From positions 446,325 to 510,324 of the forward strand of contig NZ_GG700630.1 of NCBI RefSeq assembly GCF_000162875.1: a DNA stretch of 64,000 nucleotides, in the 5' to 3' direction. Below are positions 1-9,128 of this stretch, piece by piece (position 1 is the first letter of the stretch; every line of letters begins with the position of its first letter). Source of the stretch: Slackia exigua ATCC 700122 (lineage in GTDB: Bacteria > Actinomycetota > Coriobacteriia > Coriobacteriales > Eggerthellaceae). Both the position numbers and the translations under genes were made by a program. The notes under the pieces were generated by a model that was not told where the DNA came from, made no database searches, and saw only the letters and a program-made list of their open reading frames with translations.

Positions 1-622
1 CACGAACCGTTTCGCTCAAAGTGCATGCGGCCTGCTCTTCAGTAGCCTCGTACACAACCTTCAGTTCAACCGTTTCCTTCGGTTTATCACCCCTGAACCG
101 ATAGGCATAGTTCCAATGTCGCTCGGTTGCCTGCCAGGGGATGTCCGCAAGTGCCTCCATCATAGGGCCATCCACCAAGCCAAGGTACACTTGAGTTGAA
201 GGCGGACACGAACGCCGTCCTAAAAACAACGGGAACGCAGGATGGTGAAGGGCTTCTGCACATTCGGCAAGCAAGTCTTCATCCCCCTCAAGAGCAGCCA
301 CAAAGACAGCATCCGAGAGATAATCACGCTTAGACAGGGAGAGGCTTTCGTTGAAAACAAACCTCCTTGTATCAGAATCCCATTTCCGTGTGTGTTCAGT
401 TTGGAAATCGCGCATGAAACTGCCCGGCTGATCGATACGCACCGCGAACCGCAGGGCAGCAAGGTCGTCGACAGAATCCTCTCGCCGACGACCGAGCGCG
501 GCCGCAAGCAAACCTATCACCCCGCTTTTCGAAGGCTCATGACGAGTGGTCCGCTCGGTAAAACGGCTGCTTGCGCCCCATGACTGCAACGGTGCTGCCA
601 ACTTAAGCAGTAAGACTGTCAT
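1..622 (-). CDS. cas5e: Cas5e, Cascade crRNA 5'-handle binding subunit (3' end missing)
   Basis: Open frame on the minus strand running off the left edge, about 207 codons seen. It starts with an ATG at 622 that overlaps the 3' end of cas7e by 20 nt, as expected for translationally coupled cas genes. The translation begins MTVLLLKLAAPLQSWGASSR, the typical Cas5 RAMP N-terminus (L.L.GPLQSWG), followed by an FTERTTRHEPSKSG stretch and later LGRRSCPPS, the glycine/basic segment of Cas5e proteins. Family role: caps the 5' handle of crRNA in the type I-E Cascade complex. Usual length is about 220-250 aa, so only the last few dozen codons are outside the window. cas6e and the adaptation genes would be expected next, to the left. 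Family call is firm; completeness cannot be judged. Confidence 0.9.
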   Translation of the reverse strand, partial: MTVLLLKLAAPLQSWGASSRFTERTTRHEPSKSGVIGLLAAALGRRREDSVDDLAALRFAVRIDQPGSFMRDFQTEHTRKWDSDTRRFVFNESLSLSKRDYLSDAVFVAALEGDEDLLAECAEALHHPAFPLFLGRRSCPPSTQVYLGLVDGPMMEALADIPWQATERHWNYAYRFRGDKPKETVELKVVYEATEEQAACTLSETVR

Positions 623-1781
623 TTTGCTCACGCTCTTCGTCACGGAAGCCGCATTCGGACAAGTAGTCACTGCAGAAAGCGACGATTTGATCGACGGCGT
701 CATCCAACCCCATCGGATCACCATCAGCAAGCTCTTTCAACACAGAGGCGTCAGGCGATGCAGCAACCACAAATGTATGCTGCGGAGTCACACCAAACGC
801 CTCGTCGAGGGCTTTCTCTTGAGCAACAAGCGCTTCGGCTGCATTCGTAAGCTGGCTTTTATCCCTCAGGGCAACCACGGGTCGTTCGAAGGAGTTCACC
901 AAACTAACCGGTTGCGAATCACGCAGCTGGATAACGACAGCTGAAGGCAAGGTCCTATTGGCGAAAGAGTTTTGCTTTCCCGTCGGCATAGACTTGACGA
1001 ATGATTGCAAGAAGGCGTTTATGCCTTTAGTCGCCGCATCAGGAGAGCCTAGATTTTCGCATAAATGAAAGACGTCCACATTTGCGTAACGATAGAACAT
1101 CGCCGATGTGAACTCAGTTGTCTCGATCATGGCTGCGCCGGCATTATCCTCAGGAGCCTTGTCATCGAGCGCCGTAAAATAATCGAATTCCGTTTCTGCA
1201 CTGGATACGCTGATCGCATGAGCGACTTGAACGGAAGCATCGACGTTCAGATCAGGAGCATCGGCGACCATACGTCCGAACATGGCGATATCGACAGCAT
1301 TTAAGGCTGGAGACCTCTTTACGTCAAGAATCTTCTTAGCTTCCTTTTTGTCAACTTTTTCCCCATCTCTCAACGCTTGAATGGCGAGCTCTGCAAGCTT
1401 GCCGATCTGCAGCGTGCCAATGAAGATAAGATACTCGTTAAGGTACTCGTTTTCCTCTTTCTTAAGCTTGAAGCCTAGCGCGACCAAAACCTCCTTTGCC
1501 TTTTCGATTGCGTCACCTTCACTAACTTCAGGCATTCTTTCTCGGATTGCATCAGAGATGAGGCCGACCACATGCTTGGTTCTGTACGCGAGTTCATCCT
1601 CGTCAAGATAGTCCGGAAACAAATCACGCGTCGCTTTCTTCCATGCTTGACTCGAGATGCGAGCGCGAGTCACCCCGCCGAACTTAGCCGTTTTCGGACT
1701 GCCCGTATCATCGCGATTGATGTTGCTAGGCGGCACGGATTGAAGAATGTGGATATCAATATAAAGAGGATTGTTGCTCAT
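603..1781 (-). CDS. cas7e: Cas7e (Cse4/CasC), Cascade backbone
   Basis: 392 aa. Forms the six-copy RAMP backbone that coats the crRNA spacer in type I-E Cascade (family knowledge). The N-terminus YIDIHILQSVPPSNINRDD and the segment RISSQAWKKATRDLF are characteristic Cas7e signatures; a DAS.QVAHAISV-type stretch and the FEYFTALDD-like region (FDYFTALDDK) lie mid-protein. Length is in the family's usual range of about 350-400 aa. The ATG at 1781 follows an AAAGG at 7-8 nt. Lies 30 nt downstream of cse2 and overlaps cas5e, so it belongs to the single cas3-to-cas5e transcription unit. No stop or frameshift seen. Clear assignment. Confidence 0.95.
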   Translation of the reverse strand: MSNNPLYIDIHILQSVPPSNINRDDTGSPKTAKFGGVTRARISSQAWKKATRDLFPDYLDEDELAYRTKHVVGLISDAIRERMPEVSEGDAIEKAKEVLVALGFKLKKEENEYLNEYLIFIGTLQIGKLAELAIQALRDGEKVDKKEAKKILDVKRSPALNAVDIAMFGRMVADAPDLNVDASVQVAHAISVSSAETEFDYFTALDDKAPEDNAGAAMIETTEFTSAMFYRYANVDVFHLCENLGSPDAATKGINAFLQSFVKSMPTGKQNSFANRTLPSAVVIQLRDSQPVSLVNSFERPVVALRDKSQLTNAAEALVAQEKALDEAFGVTPQHTFVVAASPDASVLKELADGDPMGLDDAVDQIVAFCSDYLSECGFRDEEREQNDSLTA

Positions 1782-1811
1782 GATGACACCTTTCTTGACG
1801 ATGGCTGTCGA

Positions 1812-2444
1812 TTAGCTCTGATTGTCTTCTGCCGACGCTGGTTTCCTACGATATGCGAATTCACGTCCCCACTTTCGTCGAACGGAATCGGCCTGATAGG
1901 GATTTTGCAACCTATAAAGGTCGGCTGCCAGCAAGCCGTAGTCGAGCGGAATTCCGGCAGATCTAAGCTGCTGAATCAGTTGTCGAAGATAATGCAGCAT
2001 CTCTGGCATCGATTCAGCAGTTACCAGAGCGGCGAAGCGGCGAGGCAGCTCTTCTTCAGCTCGATTACGATAATGATTCTTATCTTGCTGGATCAAATCT
2101 CGCATAGCGAAGCCAAGGCCATGTTCTCTGCCGGAAACATGCATAGGATTGCTCTTCGACTGTTGATGGAATGCATACAACGTTAATGCGCCATGTACGG
2201 CCCGCTCCGCGCTTGAGGGACGATCATCCTTGCCAACAAGATCAGCCCGAAGCCCACCAATCTCGATATCCCATATATCCGCCGACGAACCTGGCTCCTT
2301 GGCAATAGCATGTCGCAATGCTGAGAGCCGTCGTGCACCTGTGGATTTGTCAGATGCAGAAAGGTAGCTTGTCTGAAGCCTACAGACCTTGCCAGAAACA
2401 AAGTTTCGAATCTCGTTACTCGCTACTTCCCTCGTCTCCTGCAT
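1812..2444 (-). CDS. cse2: Cse2 (CasB), Cascade small subunit
   Basis: 210 aa. Small alpha-helical subunit of type I-E Cascade that helps hold the displaced DNA strand (family knowledge). The sequence is rich in Arg/Lys and contains a SDKSTGARRLSALRHA stretch like the basic N-terminal region of Cse2 proteins, and LYRLQNPYQADSVRRKWGRE near the C-terminus, the conserved end block. The start ATG at 2444 lies 3 nt after the cse1 stop and is served by an AAGGAGG placed inside the last codons of cse1 (8 nt spacing), so translation is coupled. Assignment rests on position between cse1 and cas7e as well as on these motifs, since Cse2 is poorly conserved. Confidence 0.9.
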   Translation of the reverse strand: MQETREVASNEIRNFVSGKVCRLQTSYLSASDKSTGARRLSALRHAIAKEPGSSADIWDIEIGGLRADLVGKDDRPSSAERAVHGALTLYAFHQQSKSNPMHVSGREHGLGFAMRDLIQQDKNHYRNRAEEELPRRFAALVTAESMPEMLHYLRQLIQQLRSAGIPLDYGLLAADLYRLQNPYQADSVRRKWGREFAYRRKPASAEDNQS

Positions 2445-2447
2445 TAC

Positions 2448-4148
2448 TCATCCCTCCTTTACTTTCTCCTCTTTGCTTCCACAAGACAAAATGCAATCGA
2501 GCGTCGCATAGAACCGTGCCTCGGCTTTTCCTGCCGTCATCCAATCTTTTTTGTTCTTCAATTGCGATCCTCGCACTGCCGCAGGACCAGCTTCGCCAAT
2601 CAGTTCTTGAGCGAGCCTCATCAAAACATCGCGCAATTGCGCATACCATCCAGCACGCGCCGCTTCTGCATTTGTCTGAGATCCCAATGCTGAAAACCAA
2701 ACCCGAAATAAACGATCGATTTCAAAGAATGCTCTAGACTCCGCCGCTTCGCGAACTCCCGACGAGCTTGCGCTATCTCCGCCCGACGCCAAATACAGAT
2801 TTACCGCAAGATCACCAAGCGTCTTAACAGCCTCTTTCGTCTTTTCAACACACCCACAGGCGAAGTTAACCAGAGGAGCACCTTCGGGCGACAGCAAATA
2901 GGAACTCATCTCGAGCTTATCGTCAACCATGGAATGATACGAGGATGATTGGCTGTCGTCGTATTTAAAATCAACGGCATGTACATTCAATAAGTATTCT
3001 TTGCTAATAGCCCTTCCTCCATTATTGCTCGAGAGATGCCTCAACCACACTGCGGTACCGGATAGATGGCAAGCCGGATTCTTATTACTGCAATTTTGCG
3101 CAAAGATTGCATTCAGTCCACGCCATAGCGCCTTGTCGGAATCAAAATGCATCGGAATCAATTTCGGCGCAGAAGGCTTACTCTTTGAGGTTCCCTCTTT
3201 CCAACTAGTCATGTTTTCCACCGTGTAGAGCTCAGCAGCTTCGACGGACAGCAGATCTCCAGCCGACAGCACAACGTTGGTTATCATGCCATCTTCATGA
3301 GAAAAGTTGACCCAGCGAGATTGCCATGTATACAGATCGGCCCTCCCGTCGGGAAGGACCCGTGGCTCATGCCCATCGGAAACGCACCTCTGCCTGCGCT
3401 CCCAGATAGGGAGATCATTTTCGGGAAAAAGAGAATCGATCTCGTTGCGATACAGTGGTACAAAATTTAGGATTAAGGTCTCTTTTATAGTCGATCCTTC
3501 AAAATATAAGCACCCTATGCGGCCCAACCATCCCGTTCCACCTGGATACGACCTACCCTCCTTTTTTATTACGTCAGAGGAGTCTCCCTTCGCAGCATTC
3601 TTGGGACCACCGGTATCAAAAGAATGCACATGGATGAGCCAGCGAGCAGCTTCCGCATAAGATAGTCTATTAATTCCCTCGCCCATTCGAACTGAAAAAA
3701 GTCGCCTGTTCCGACGGCTCGGCACATCCGCAATGACGCGCTTAAGGTATGGTTCGCCATCCTCGTCTTTGATCGCATCGTTACTCCGTACCAACCCTGC
3801 TATCTGCATAAACGGTTCATTATTATCGAGCAAATCAAAACGATGACGCCATTTCTCCAAATAGCTGTGTATCTCTTCGACCGGCAGAGTATCGGCCTCC
3901 CATAGTTTGGCCCATACCTCCGCAGGGTCATCGTCTTCATCGAGGCTGGGAGAAAGGGAACGCTGCAATATCGCGAGCAACAGTCTGAGAATCGCAATGT
4001 CCTGGGTAGGCAAATCATTCGCCAGGCATTTCAACTCTCCCGCACAAGTAAATAAATCCCAAAGTGAAAGTTCGCGCGAGATTCCCCTCATATCTCGAAC
4101 GCGAATCCAAGGCTCATCTACCAGGTTAAAATGGACATTCTCACTCAC
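2448..4148 (-). CDS. cse1: Cse1 (CasA/Cas8e), Cascade large subunit
   Basis: 566 aa. Large subunit that recognises the PAM and recruits Cas3 in type I-E systems (family knowledge). It opens with NLVDEPWIRVRDMRGISREL, the near-invariant start of Cse1 proteins; a Cys pair typical of this family is not obvious. GTG start at 4148, overlapping the cas3 stop by 4 nt (GTGA), with AAGGAGG 7 nt upstream. Length is slightly above the about 500-560 aa usual for the family. Next gene cse2 starts 3 nt after its stop. Part of the cas operon. Confidence 0.93.
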   Translation of the reverse strand: MSENVHFNLVDEPWIRVRDMRGISRELSLWDLFTCAGELKCLANDLPTQDIAILRLLLAILQRSLSPSLDEDDDPAEVWAKLWEADTLPVEEIHSYLEKWRHRFDLLDNNEPFMQIAGLVRSNDAIKDEDGEPYLKRVIADVPSRRNRRLFSVRMGEGINRLSYAEAARWLIHVHSFDTGGPKNAAKGDSSDVIKKEGRSYPGGTGWLGRIGCLYFEGSTIKETLILNFVPLYRNEIDSLFPENDLPIWERRQRCVSDGHEPRVLPDGRADLYTWQSRWVNFSHEDGMITNVVLSAGDLLSVEAAELYTVENMTSWKEGTSKSKPSAPKLIPMHFDSDKALWRGLNAIFAQNCSNKNPACHLSGTAVWLRHLSSNNGGRAISKEYLLNVHAVDFKYDDSQSSSYHSMVDDKLEMSSYLLSPEGAPLVNFACGCVEKTKEAVKTLGDLAVNLYLASGGDSASSSGVREAAESRAFFEIDRLFRVWFSALGSQTNAEAARAGWYAQLRDVLMRLAQELIGEAGPAAVRGSQLKNKKDWMTAGKAEARFYATLDCILSCGSKEEKVKEG

Positions 4149-7138
4149 TGCTCAACCTCCTTATGCTCTATTTCAAGCAACCTTAGCCCCAGCTCCCTTG
4201 AATAACCGAGATGATATCGCTCCCTTTCGCAATCGACGACCGCAACTCCATTCCGATCAAAAACAAGCGGGAGCTGACCTTTGAGCCATCGAGATTCTTG
4301 CCACCCAGATACATTCGTCGCCGATTCAAGGGCGCTGACAATCCCTGCTATCCGCCAAGGCTTGGTAAGAAGAGGTGGAAGAGGCACCGTGCACGTAGCC
4401 GCAAGACAGGCCGCACAGTCGTCAGGTGCCGTCGTTCCATCGCCCAACGCTGTATATTTTTCCTCTACTCCCTCCTGCAGCGCCACCCAAGGAAAGACAG
4501 ATAGGTTCCCAGCATCGCAATGCAGCGCAACCACTTCGAGTGATTCTTGGCTGTCCCGAACGGCGGCACGACCCGTTTCCTCGTCGGATAGGGAAAACCT
4601 GTTTCCCAGCCAACCGACGAGGTCAAATACCTTCCCAGGCTTAGTGCGCTCTTTACCCAAAAGCCAATTACTCGCTTTGCTCTCTTGACTCATACGATAT
4701 TGACGCAGATCATCCTGCGCCCCAAGCAATGCATCACGCCAAGCGTCGTCTTTCAATCCGTCAAGTAGGAAATCGTTCGAACCGGGCTCCAGCCCTTCGT
4801 ATACCGTCTCCACAAGCCCCGCAATATCATGCGGAAGATTGATTCTAGAACCCCCCGCGCCATCGCATCTAACCTTTAACGCCAAAATCGTCCGAAGCAA
4901 AAGTGCAGGATGGTACACAGCTATGATGCCCTTATCGAACTCAGGAGGTTCGACCGACCAATCTTTCGACCCCGTTATGAAACACTGCGCCGTCCTTAGT
5001 TTCGCTGAGCGCTCAGACTGTCCTTCGCCACGCTGGTGCCTATGCAAACGTCCCATGCGCTGCAGCAGCAAGTCGATAGGAGCTATATCGGTAATCATAA
5101 AATCGAAATCTATGTCGAGCGACTGCTCAATAACCTGAGTACCGACAACAACTAGCGACCGAGGCCGCCTGGACGCATTAGGTCCAAGCAATTTCAGAAG
5201 CTCGGCATCGTTGCTCAAGCGATCTGCCGCAATGAAACGAGAGTGCACAAGTCGCACCTCGGCATCCATTGCAGTTTTAAGAAACTCGTATGTTTCTTGA
5301 GCCCGCGAAACCGTATCTCGCAAGACGCAAGCACAACCCCCATCGGACAACCTGTCACGCAACGTCGCAAGTAAATCGTCATCCCCGTCCAAAAGAAACG
5401 ATATCTCGACATCGGTTCCTCGACTCGCAACCTCACAGTCACAATATCTTTCCGAGTCCAAATCGCGCCCACTTACAGTAACGAGAGGGTAAGCGGGCTC
5501 CCCCGTCGCCCGACGTGGCGGGTCGATAAGCCTTCTTTTCGAAGGCCTGCCTGTTGACCGCGCATCTTTCCCTCGATACGCACGAATCAACTGCTTGCGC
5601 CGTTGCGGCGGCAAAGTAGCCGAGAGCAGCACCGTCGGCACTCTATAAGCGCCGAGCCAAGTCATCACACGATCGAGGTATACGCTCATATAGGCATCGT
5701 AGGCATGGACTTCGTCGATAACCACAACCTTCCCAGCCAGCCCTAAATGGCGCAGCTGGACATGCTTCGCTTTCAGTGCGGCCATCAGAAGCTGATCAAC
5801 CGTACCAACCACGAACGACGCAAGCAGACCACGCTTCCTGCCTCCGAACCATTGATGCGCGATAATACTTTCATCATTGGGATTCTTGCTTCTTTGCTGA
5901 TTTCGTTCATCGCCCATCCATGTATGATTCCATGTTCTAAGACTAGCGAAATCCTTGTTAAGCGCCGATTTGCTATGAAGCAGCTGCATCGACTGGCGAC
6001 TGGACCCATCAGCATCAGCCATATGGCTCAACCAGTTTTCGACCCGAGAGAACATCGCATTCGAAGTCGCCATGGTCGGCAGCAAATAGGCGATACCTCC
6101 GCTTCCAAACTTCTCTGCAAGAATTTCGGCGCACAGCAGCGATGCTTCCGTCTTGCCGTTACCCATCGGTGCTTCGATGATGATAAGACCAGGATCTTCG
6201 AGGCTCTCAGCCGCTTCGACCGCCAAAATCTGTGCGGGCCTTAGTCGCGCAGCTTCAGGAATATTGTCGAACCGCGCATGGAAACGCGCTTCTGCAGGCT
6301 CCCCGTGCAAAGATGGAACCCAAGCAGCTGGGAGGGCAAGCCGTTCCCAAGCCTCCCTTGCTCGCGCACGAAAATCAGCCGTAGATGCAATTCCGGAAAC
6401 TAAAGGAAGCAAGTCGGCATTCGAGGCAATCCAGTCCGACATGATAACAAGAGCAGTAAGCAAAACTTGGGTATGTTGCGGAAGCTCCAACTCTTTGAGT
6501 TCTCCCTCATGCCCAAAAGCCCCTGAAAGAACGAATGCGTAATCAAGCAACTCGATCTGAACCGTCGTCCATGTCGATTCGCCCAATACTTCTTTGGGAA
6601 GCAGGCTGTCCCTAAGGTTATCGAGAATAGTGCTGCTATCTGGAGGGGCGCCGTGGTGGCCGCCAACCACGCACGAGAAGATATTGGGATGCGACCATGC
6701 GCGGTCGAAAAGCCAGTCTTCTAAGATCACCTGTCCCATAAAAGCATGCGATTTGCTATCGATTCCAGCAGGTATCTCAAGACCCGTCTCTCGAACCGAT
6801 TCGGCCCTGTCAGTTACTTTATATTGGAAAGCCGGTGTAGCTTTGCCGATATCATGGACGCTTGCCATCCAGGCAACGAGCGATTCGGCTGCAGAATCAC
6901 TCAGATCTTGAGCAATCAGCTTCTTTACAGTGCGAGGAAGCCATTTGCTCCACAAAAGACGAGCGATCTCGCCCGAATCACCCATATGCACATAGAGGGG
7001 TTCCCAGAGATGAGACTGTTCTCCCCTTCCCGTTTTAGCCCACAGGCTTCGAGCTTGCGGCGAAAGTCGCTCAGAAACACGCTCAAACTCCTCAGGAAAG
7101 AAGCACCTTCTTTCGCAGGAATCATCTTCATCGAGCAT
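4145..7138 (-). CDS. cas3: Cas3, HD nuclease-helicase of type I-E CRISPR
   Basis: 997 aa, first gene of the cas operon. N-terminal HD nuclease: HD pair at 95-96 (SVHDIGKA), a second metal-ligand region GGHHGAPPDS at 159-168 and SDWIAS near 234-239. Then an SF2 helicase: Walker A APMGNGKT at 323-330, DEVH box at 475-478, LLSATLPP motif III, GTQVIEQSLDIDFD motif V and QRMGRLHRH motif VI. All catalytic motifs look intact, so the enzyme should be active. Cas3 degrades DNA 3'-to-5' after Cascade binding (family knowledge). ATG at 7138 with GGGAGG 9 nt upstream. The 189 nt between this start and the upstream neighbour hold the likely operon promoter; no CRISPR repeat is visible there. Confidence 0.96.
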   Translation of the reverse strand: MLDEDDSCERRCFFPEEFERVSERLSPQARSLWAKTGRGEQSHLWEPLYVHMGDSGEIARLLWSKWLPRTVKKLIAQDLSDSAAESLVAWMASVHDIGKATPAFQYKVTDRAESVRETGLEIPAGIDSKSHAFMGQVILEDWLFDRAWSHPNIFSCVVGGHHGAPPDSSTILDNLRDSLLPKEVLGESTWTTVQIELLDYAFVLSGAFGHEGELKELELPQHTQVLLTALVIMSDWIASNADLLPLVSGIASTADFRARAREAWERLALPAAWVPSLHGEPAEARFHARFDNIPEAARLRPAQILAVEAAESLEDPGLIIIEAPMGNGKTEASLLCAEILAEKFGSGGIAYLLPTMATSNAMFSRVENWLSHMADADGSSRQSMQLLHSKSALNKDFASLRTWNHTWMGDERNQQRSKNPNDESIIAHQWFGGRKRGLLASFVVGTVDQLLMAALKAKHVQLRHLGLAGKVVVIDEVHAYDAYMSVYLDRVMTWLGAYRVPTVLLSATLPPQRRKQLIRAYRGKDARSTGRPSKRRLIDPPRRATGEPAYPLVTVSGRDLDSERYCDCEVASRGTDVEISFLLDGDDDLLATLRDRLSDGGCACVLRDTVSRAQETYEFLKTAMDAEVRLVHSRFIAADRLSNDAELLKLLGPNASRRPRSLVVVGTQVIEQSLDIDFDFMITDIAPIDLLLQRMGRLHRHQRGEGQSERSAKLRTAQCFITGSKDWSVEPPEFDKGIIAVYHPALLLRTILALKVRCDGAGGSRINLPHDIAGLVETVYEGLEPGSNDFLLDGLKDDAWRDALLGAQDDLRQYRMSQESKASNWLLGKERTKPGKVFDLVGWLGNRFSLSDEETGRAAVRDSQESLEVVALHCDAGNLSVFPWVALQEGVEEKYTALGDGTTAPDDCAACLAATCTVPLPPLLTKPWRIAGIVSALESATNVSGWQESRWLKGQLPLVFDRNGVAVVDCERERYHLGYSRELGLRLLEIEHKEVEQ

Positions 7139-7327
7139 ACGGCAACGCCTCCCGAAAGCCCATCTTCAACAACATATGCGTCCTTTTCGGTTCCAATCTA
7201 GAAACGCGGACTCATGCTTACACACGACAAGCAGAAACGCAAAACCAACTCAACGACACCCCTGTCGTGCATGCGTACTTTGAACAATCGAATCGACTCG
7301 GATGATCTCCTACCGCAGGCCGAAGCG

Positions 7328-7654
7328 CTAGACCACGAATCCGCCGCCACCGTTGTTGTGAATAACGGTATGCATCCCGCTGGAGCTTGCAATCGTCGTC
7401 ATCGATCCGTTTTCTATGACGTTGTAGAGTTTTCCATGAGGCCCGACAATCGTGGCTGATGGCCCGCTTCCAACTATATTGTAAAGCCGACCATGGGGTC
7501 CGACGATCGTATTGCCGGCACGGGTATACATGCCGTCATGCCCGTTCGAACCGCGCACGATCGCGACATTCCCGGACACATTCGTCGTCATCCCACGAGG
7601 TCCGACGAATATTCCGGAAGCATTCTCTTTCTTCTTATCGTTGCCGAACAGCAT
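7328..7654 (-). CDS. Small Gly-rich repeat protein of unknown function
   Basis: 108 aa if started at the ATG at 7654, which has GGAGG 6 nt upstream; the open frame continues to 7750 but the upstream ATG there has no ribosome site. N-terminus MLFGNDKKKENASG, then short repeats: GIFVGPRG, TIVGPHGRLYNIVG and TIVGPHGKLYNVIE. The last two are near-identical 13-14 residue units, and the protein ends in a poly-Gly stretch (HNNGGGGFVV). No signal peptide or membrane segment. The repeat spacing suggests a small beta-structure or filament-like fold, but this is inference. Lies between cas3 and a WYL regulator on the same strand. I do not recognise the family. That the frame codes is supported by the amino-acid repeat pattern and start signal. 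Confidence 0.6.
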   Translation of the reverse strand: MLFGNDKKKENASGIFVGPRGMTTNVSGNVAIVRGSNGHDGMYTRAGNTIVGPHGRLYNIVGSGPSATIVGPHGKLYNVIENGSMTTIASSSGMHTVIHNNGGGGFVV

Positions 7655-7971
7655 CCCTGTCCTCCATCCCTTCACGACAGGCGAGCCCCACGAGTGCGAC
7701 ATCCGTCCCTTCGCCCCCTTCTCGCCCACAAAGATCCCGCCACTACCCATGGCGTTCGCTGGTACTCGGCGAGCGCCGCAATTTTCCCTTTATTGTCGCA
7801 GGATACCTATTCAAGCACTCGAGCCTGTCCATGAATAGGGACAGGTATTCGCTTTTCGTCACGAGATGCCACAGGCGCGATGCCGCGAAACACCGTCCGC
7901 AACATCGTTTTCGCCACGAGGCACTCCCCAAGGCACAGCACTGCGAAAATACGCCCGCAGCACAGCATGAC
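7655..7971. other. Intergenic stretch without a recognised gene
   Basis: 317 nt between the WYL regulator and the Gly-rich repeat gene. Open frames here are short and lack ribosome sites; most belong to the 5' extension of the repeat gene or to frames opposite the WYL gene. It should contain the promoter of the repeat gene; no clear -10/-35 pair, terminator or RNA motif was seen. Confidence 0.4.
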
Positions 7972-8955
7972 TTACTCCTCCAGCAAGGAACGCAGGTAGT
8001 CGCGGTACTCCTCGGCAAGGCTCTTCGGCCCCACGATGCGCACCGTCTTGCCCATGGACGCGATCCATCCGAAGAACTGCTGGCTCTTGCAAATCTTCAC
8101 GCGAACACGCGCCTCGGACTTTCCCGCCTTGAGAAACACCGCGGCCTTGCCGAAGCGGTCGGTCACGATCTCGACCTTGCCTTCATCGACGGCAAGCTCC
8201 GCCACAACCTCGGCGCCGTTGAAGCGGCCGAACATGACTCCCTTGGAATCGTTGTGGCGGTAGCGAGCGATTTCGTCATTGCGTGTTGCCGGCGCATCCT
8301 CGAGCACGCGCACGCGCGCCATGCGGTCGATGCGGTACTCGGTCAGATTCCCGTGGCTTTCATTCCATGCAGTAAGGTAATAGAAACCGTCATCGTAGGA
8401 AACACCCACCGGCGTCACCTCGTGCTTCTTGCCGCCCCTCGTCTCGTACGGCTTGCCGTCCACGCCGATCTTGCGATAGGCGAAATCCATCTTGCAGCGC
8501 AGGCGGATGGCCTCATGGACGGCATCGACCGTGGAAAGCGCGCTTTCGATCTTCGACTTGATACGCCCCTCCACGTGAATCCTGCGATCGAGCAGCACCT
8601 GCTCGTGGTTGCTCGCAAGCTGTTTGATATTCGTGACGAGCAGCTTCGCCTGGCCGTCCGTGATGGCTCGGCACGACTGGATGGCATCGACCATCAGCAT
8701 GAGCTCGTCGATCGTGAAATCACGTCGCTCGATGGCGTATTCGACGGGATTGCGCCGATACGTCTTCACGTCTATGTCGAACTCGCGCAGCGCCTTGATG
8801 TCGTCGTAGATGCTTTTGCGTTCGGCAGACACGCCGTATTCCGCCAGCTTTTCGATGATCTGCGCCATGGTCAGGCCGTGCGCAGCGTCGGTCTCTTCTT
8901 GCAGAATCTTCAAGAGGTATAGGATTTTCACTTTCGCTTTGCTGTTGCAAGCCAT
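7972..8955 (-). CDS. WYL-domain transcriptional regulator
   Basis: 327 aa. N-terminal winged helix (about 1-70: KVKILYLLKILQEETD, LTMAQIIEKL, then RKSIYDDIKALREFDIDV, a DeoR-like recognition segment), a linker helix region, and a WYL domain around 150-230 where the eponymous motif reads FYYLTAW. C-terminal WCX-like region with a final KSLAEEYRDYLRSLLEE helix. WYL domains bind ligands, often nucleic acids or nucleotides, and several regulate CRISPR-Cas or DNA-damage genes (family knowledge). ATG at 8955 preceded by AGGAGAGG. It sits about 0.8 kb upstream of cas3 on the same strand, so regulation of the cas operon is possible but not shown. Confidence 0.88.
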   Translation of the reverse strand: MACNSKAKVKILYLLKILQEETDAAHGLTMAQIIEKLAEYGVSAERKSIYDDIKALREFDIDVKTYRRNPVEYAIERRDFTIDELMLMVDAIQSCRAITDGQAKLLVTNIKQLASNHEQVLLDRRIHVEGRIKSKIESALSTVDAVHEAIRLRCKMDFAYRKIGVDGKPYETRGGKKHEVTPVGVSYDDGFYYLTAWNESHGNLTEYRIDRMARVRVLEDAPATRNDEIARYRHNDSKGVMFGRFNGAEVVAELAVDEGKVEIVTDRFGKAAVFLKAGKSEARVRVKICKSQQFFGWIASMGKTVRIVGPKSLAEEYRDYLRSLLEE

Positions 8956-9128
8956 GGCACGATGCCTCTCCTGAAAACGCGGCGGATATGCACCGCATCA
9001 TAGCAGGTAATTCAAGGGCTACCCCACCATCGCACCCACTGAAACGTTACATCTGCCGTCGCAGGCTGGTATAGTGGACTGCATGCTTCCAACTTTTTCG
9101 ATTCGCCTTCGCAACGGGAGTGATCGTC

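Noticed and set aside
7139-7327. Possible CRISPR array or leader upstream of cas3
   Set aside because: No repeated 28-29-nt units are visible; arrays are expected outside the window, past cas2.
7459-8922. Plus-strand open frame of 487 codons
   Set aside because: Antisense to the WYL regulator, which has motifs and a ribosome site; this frame has neither.
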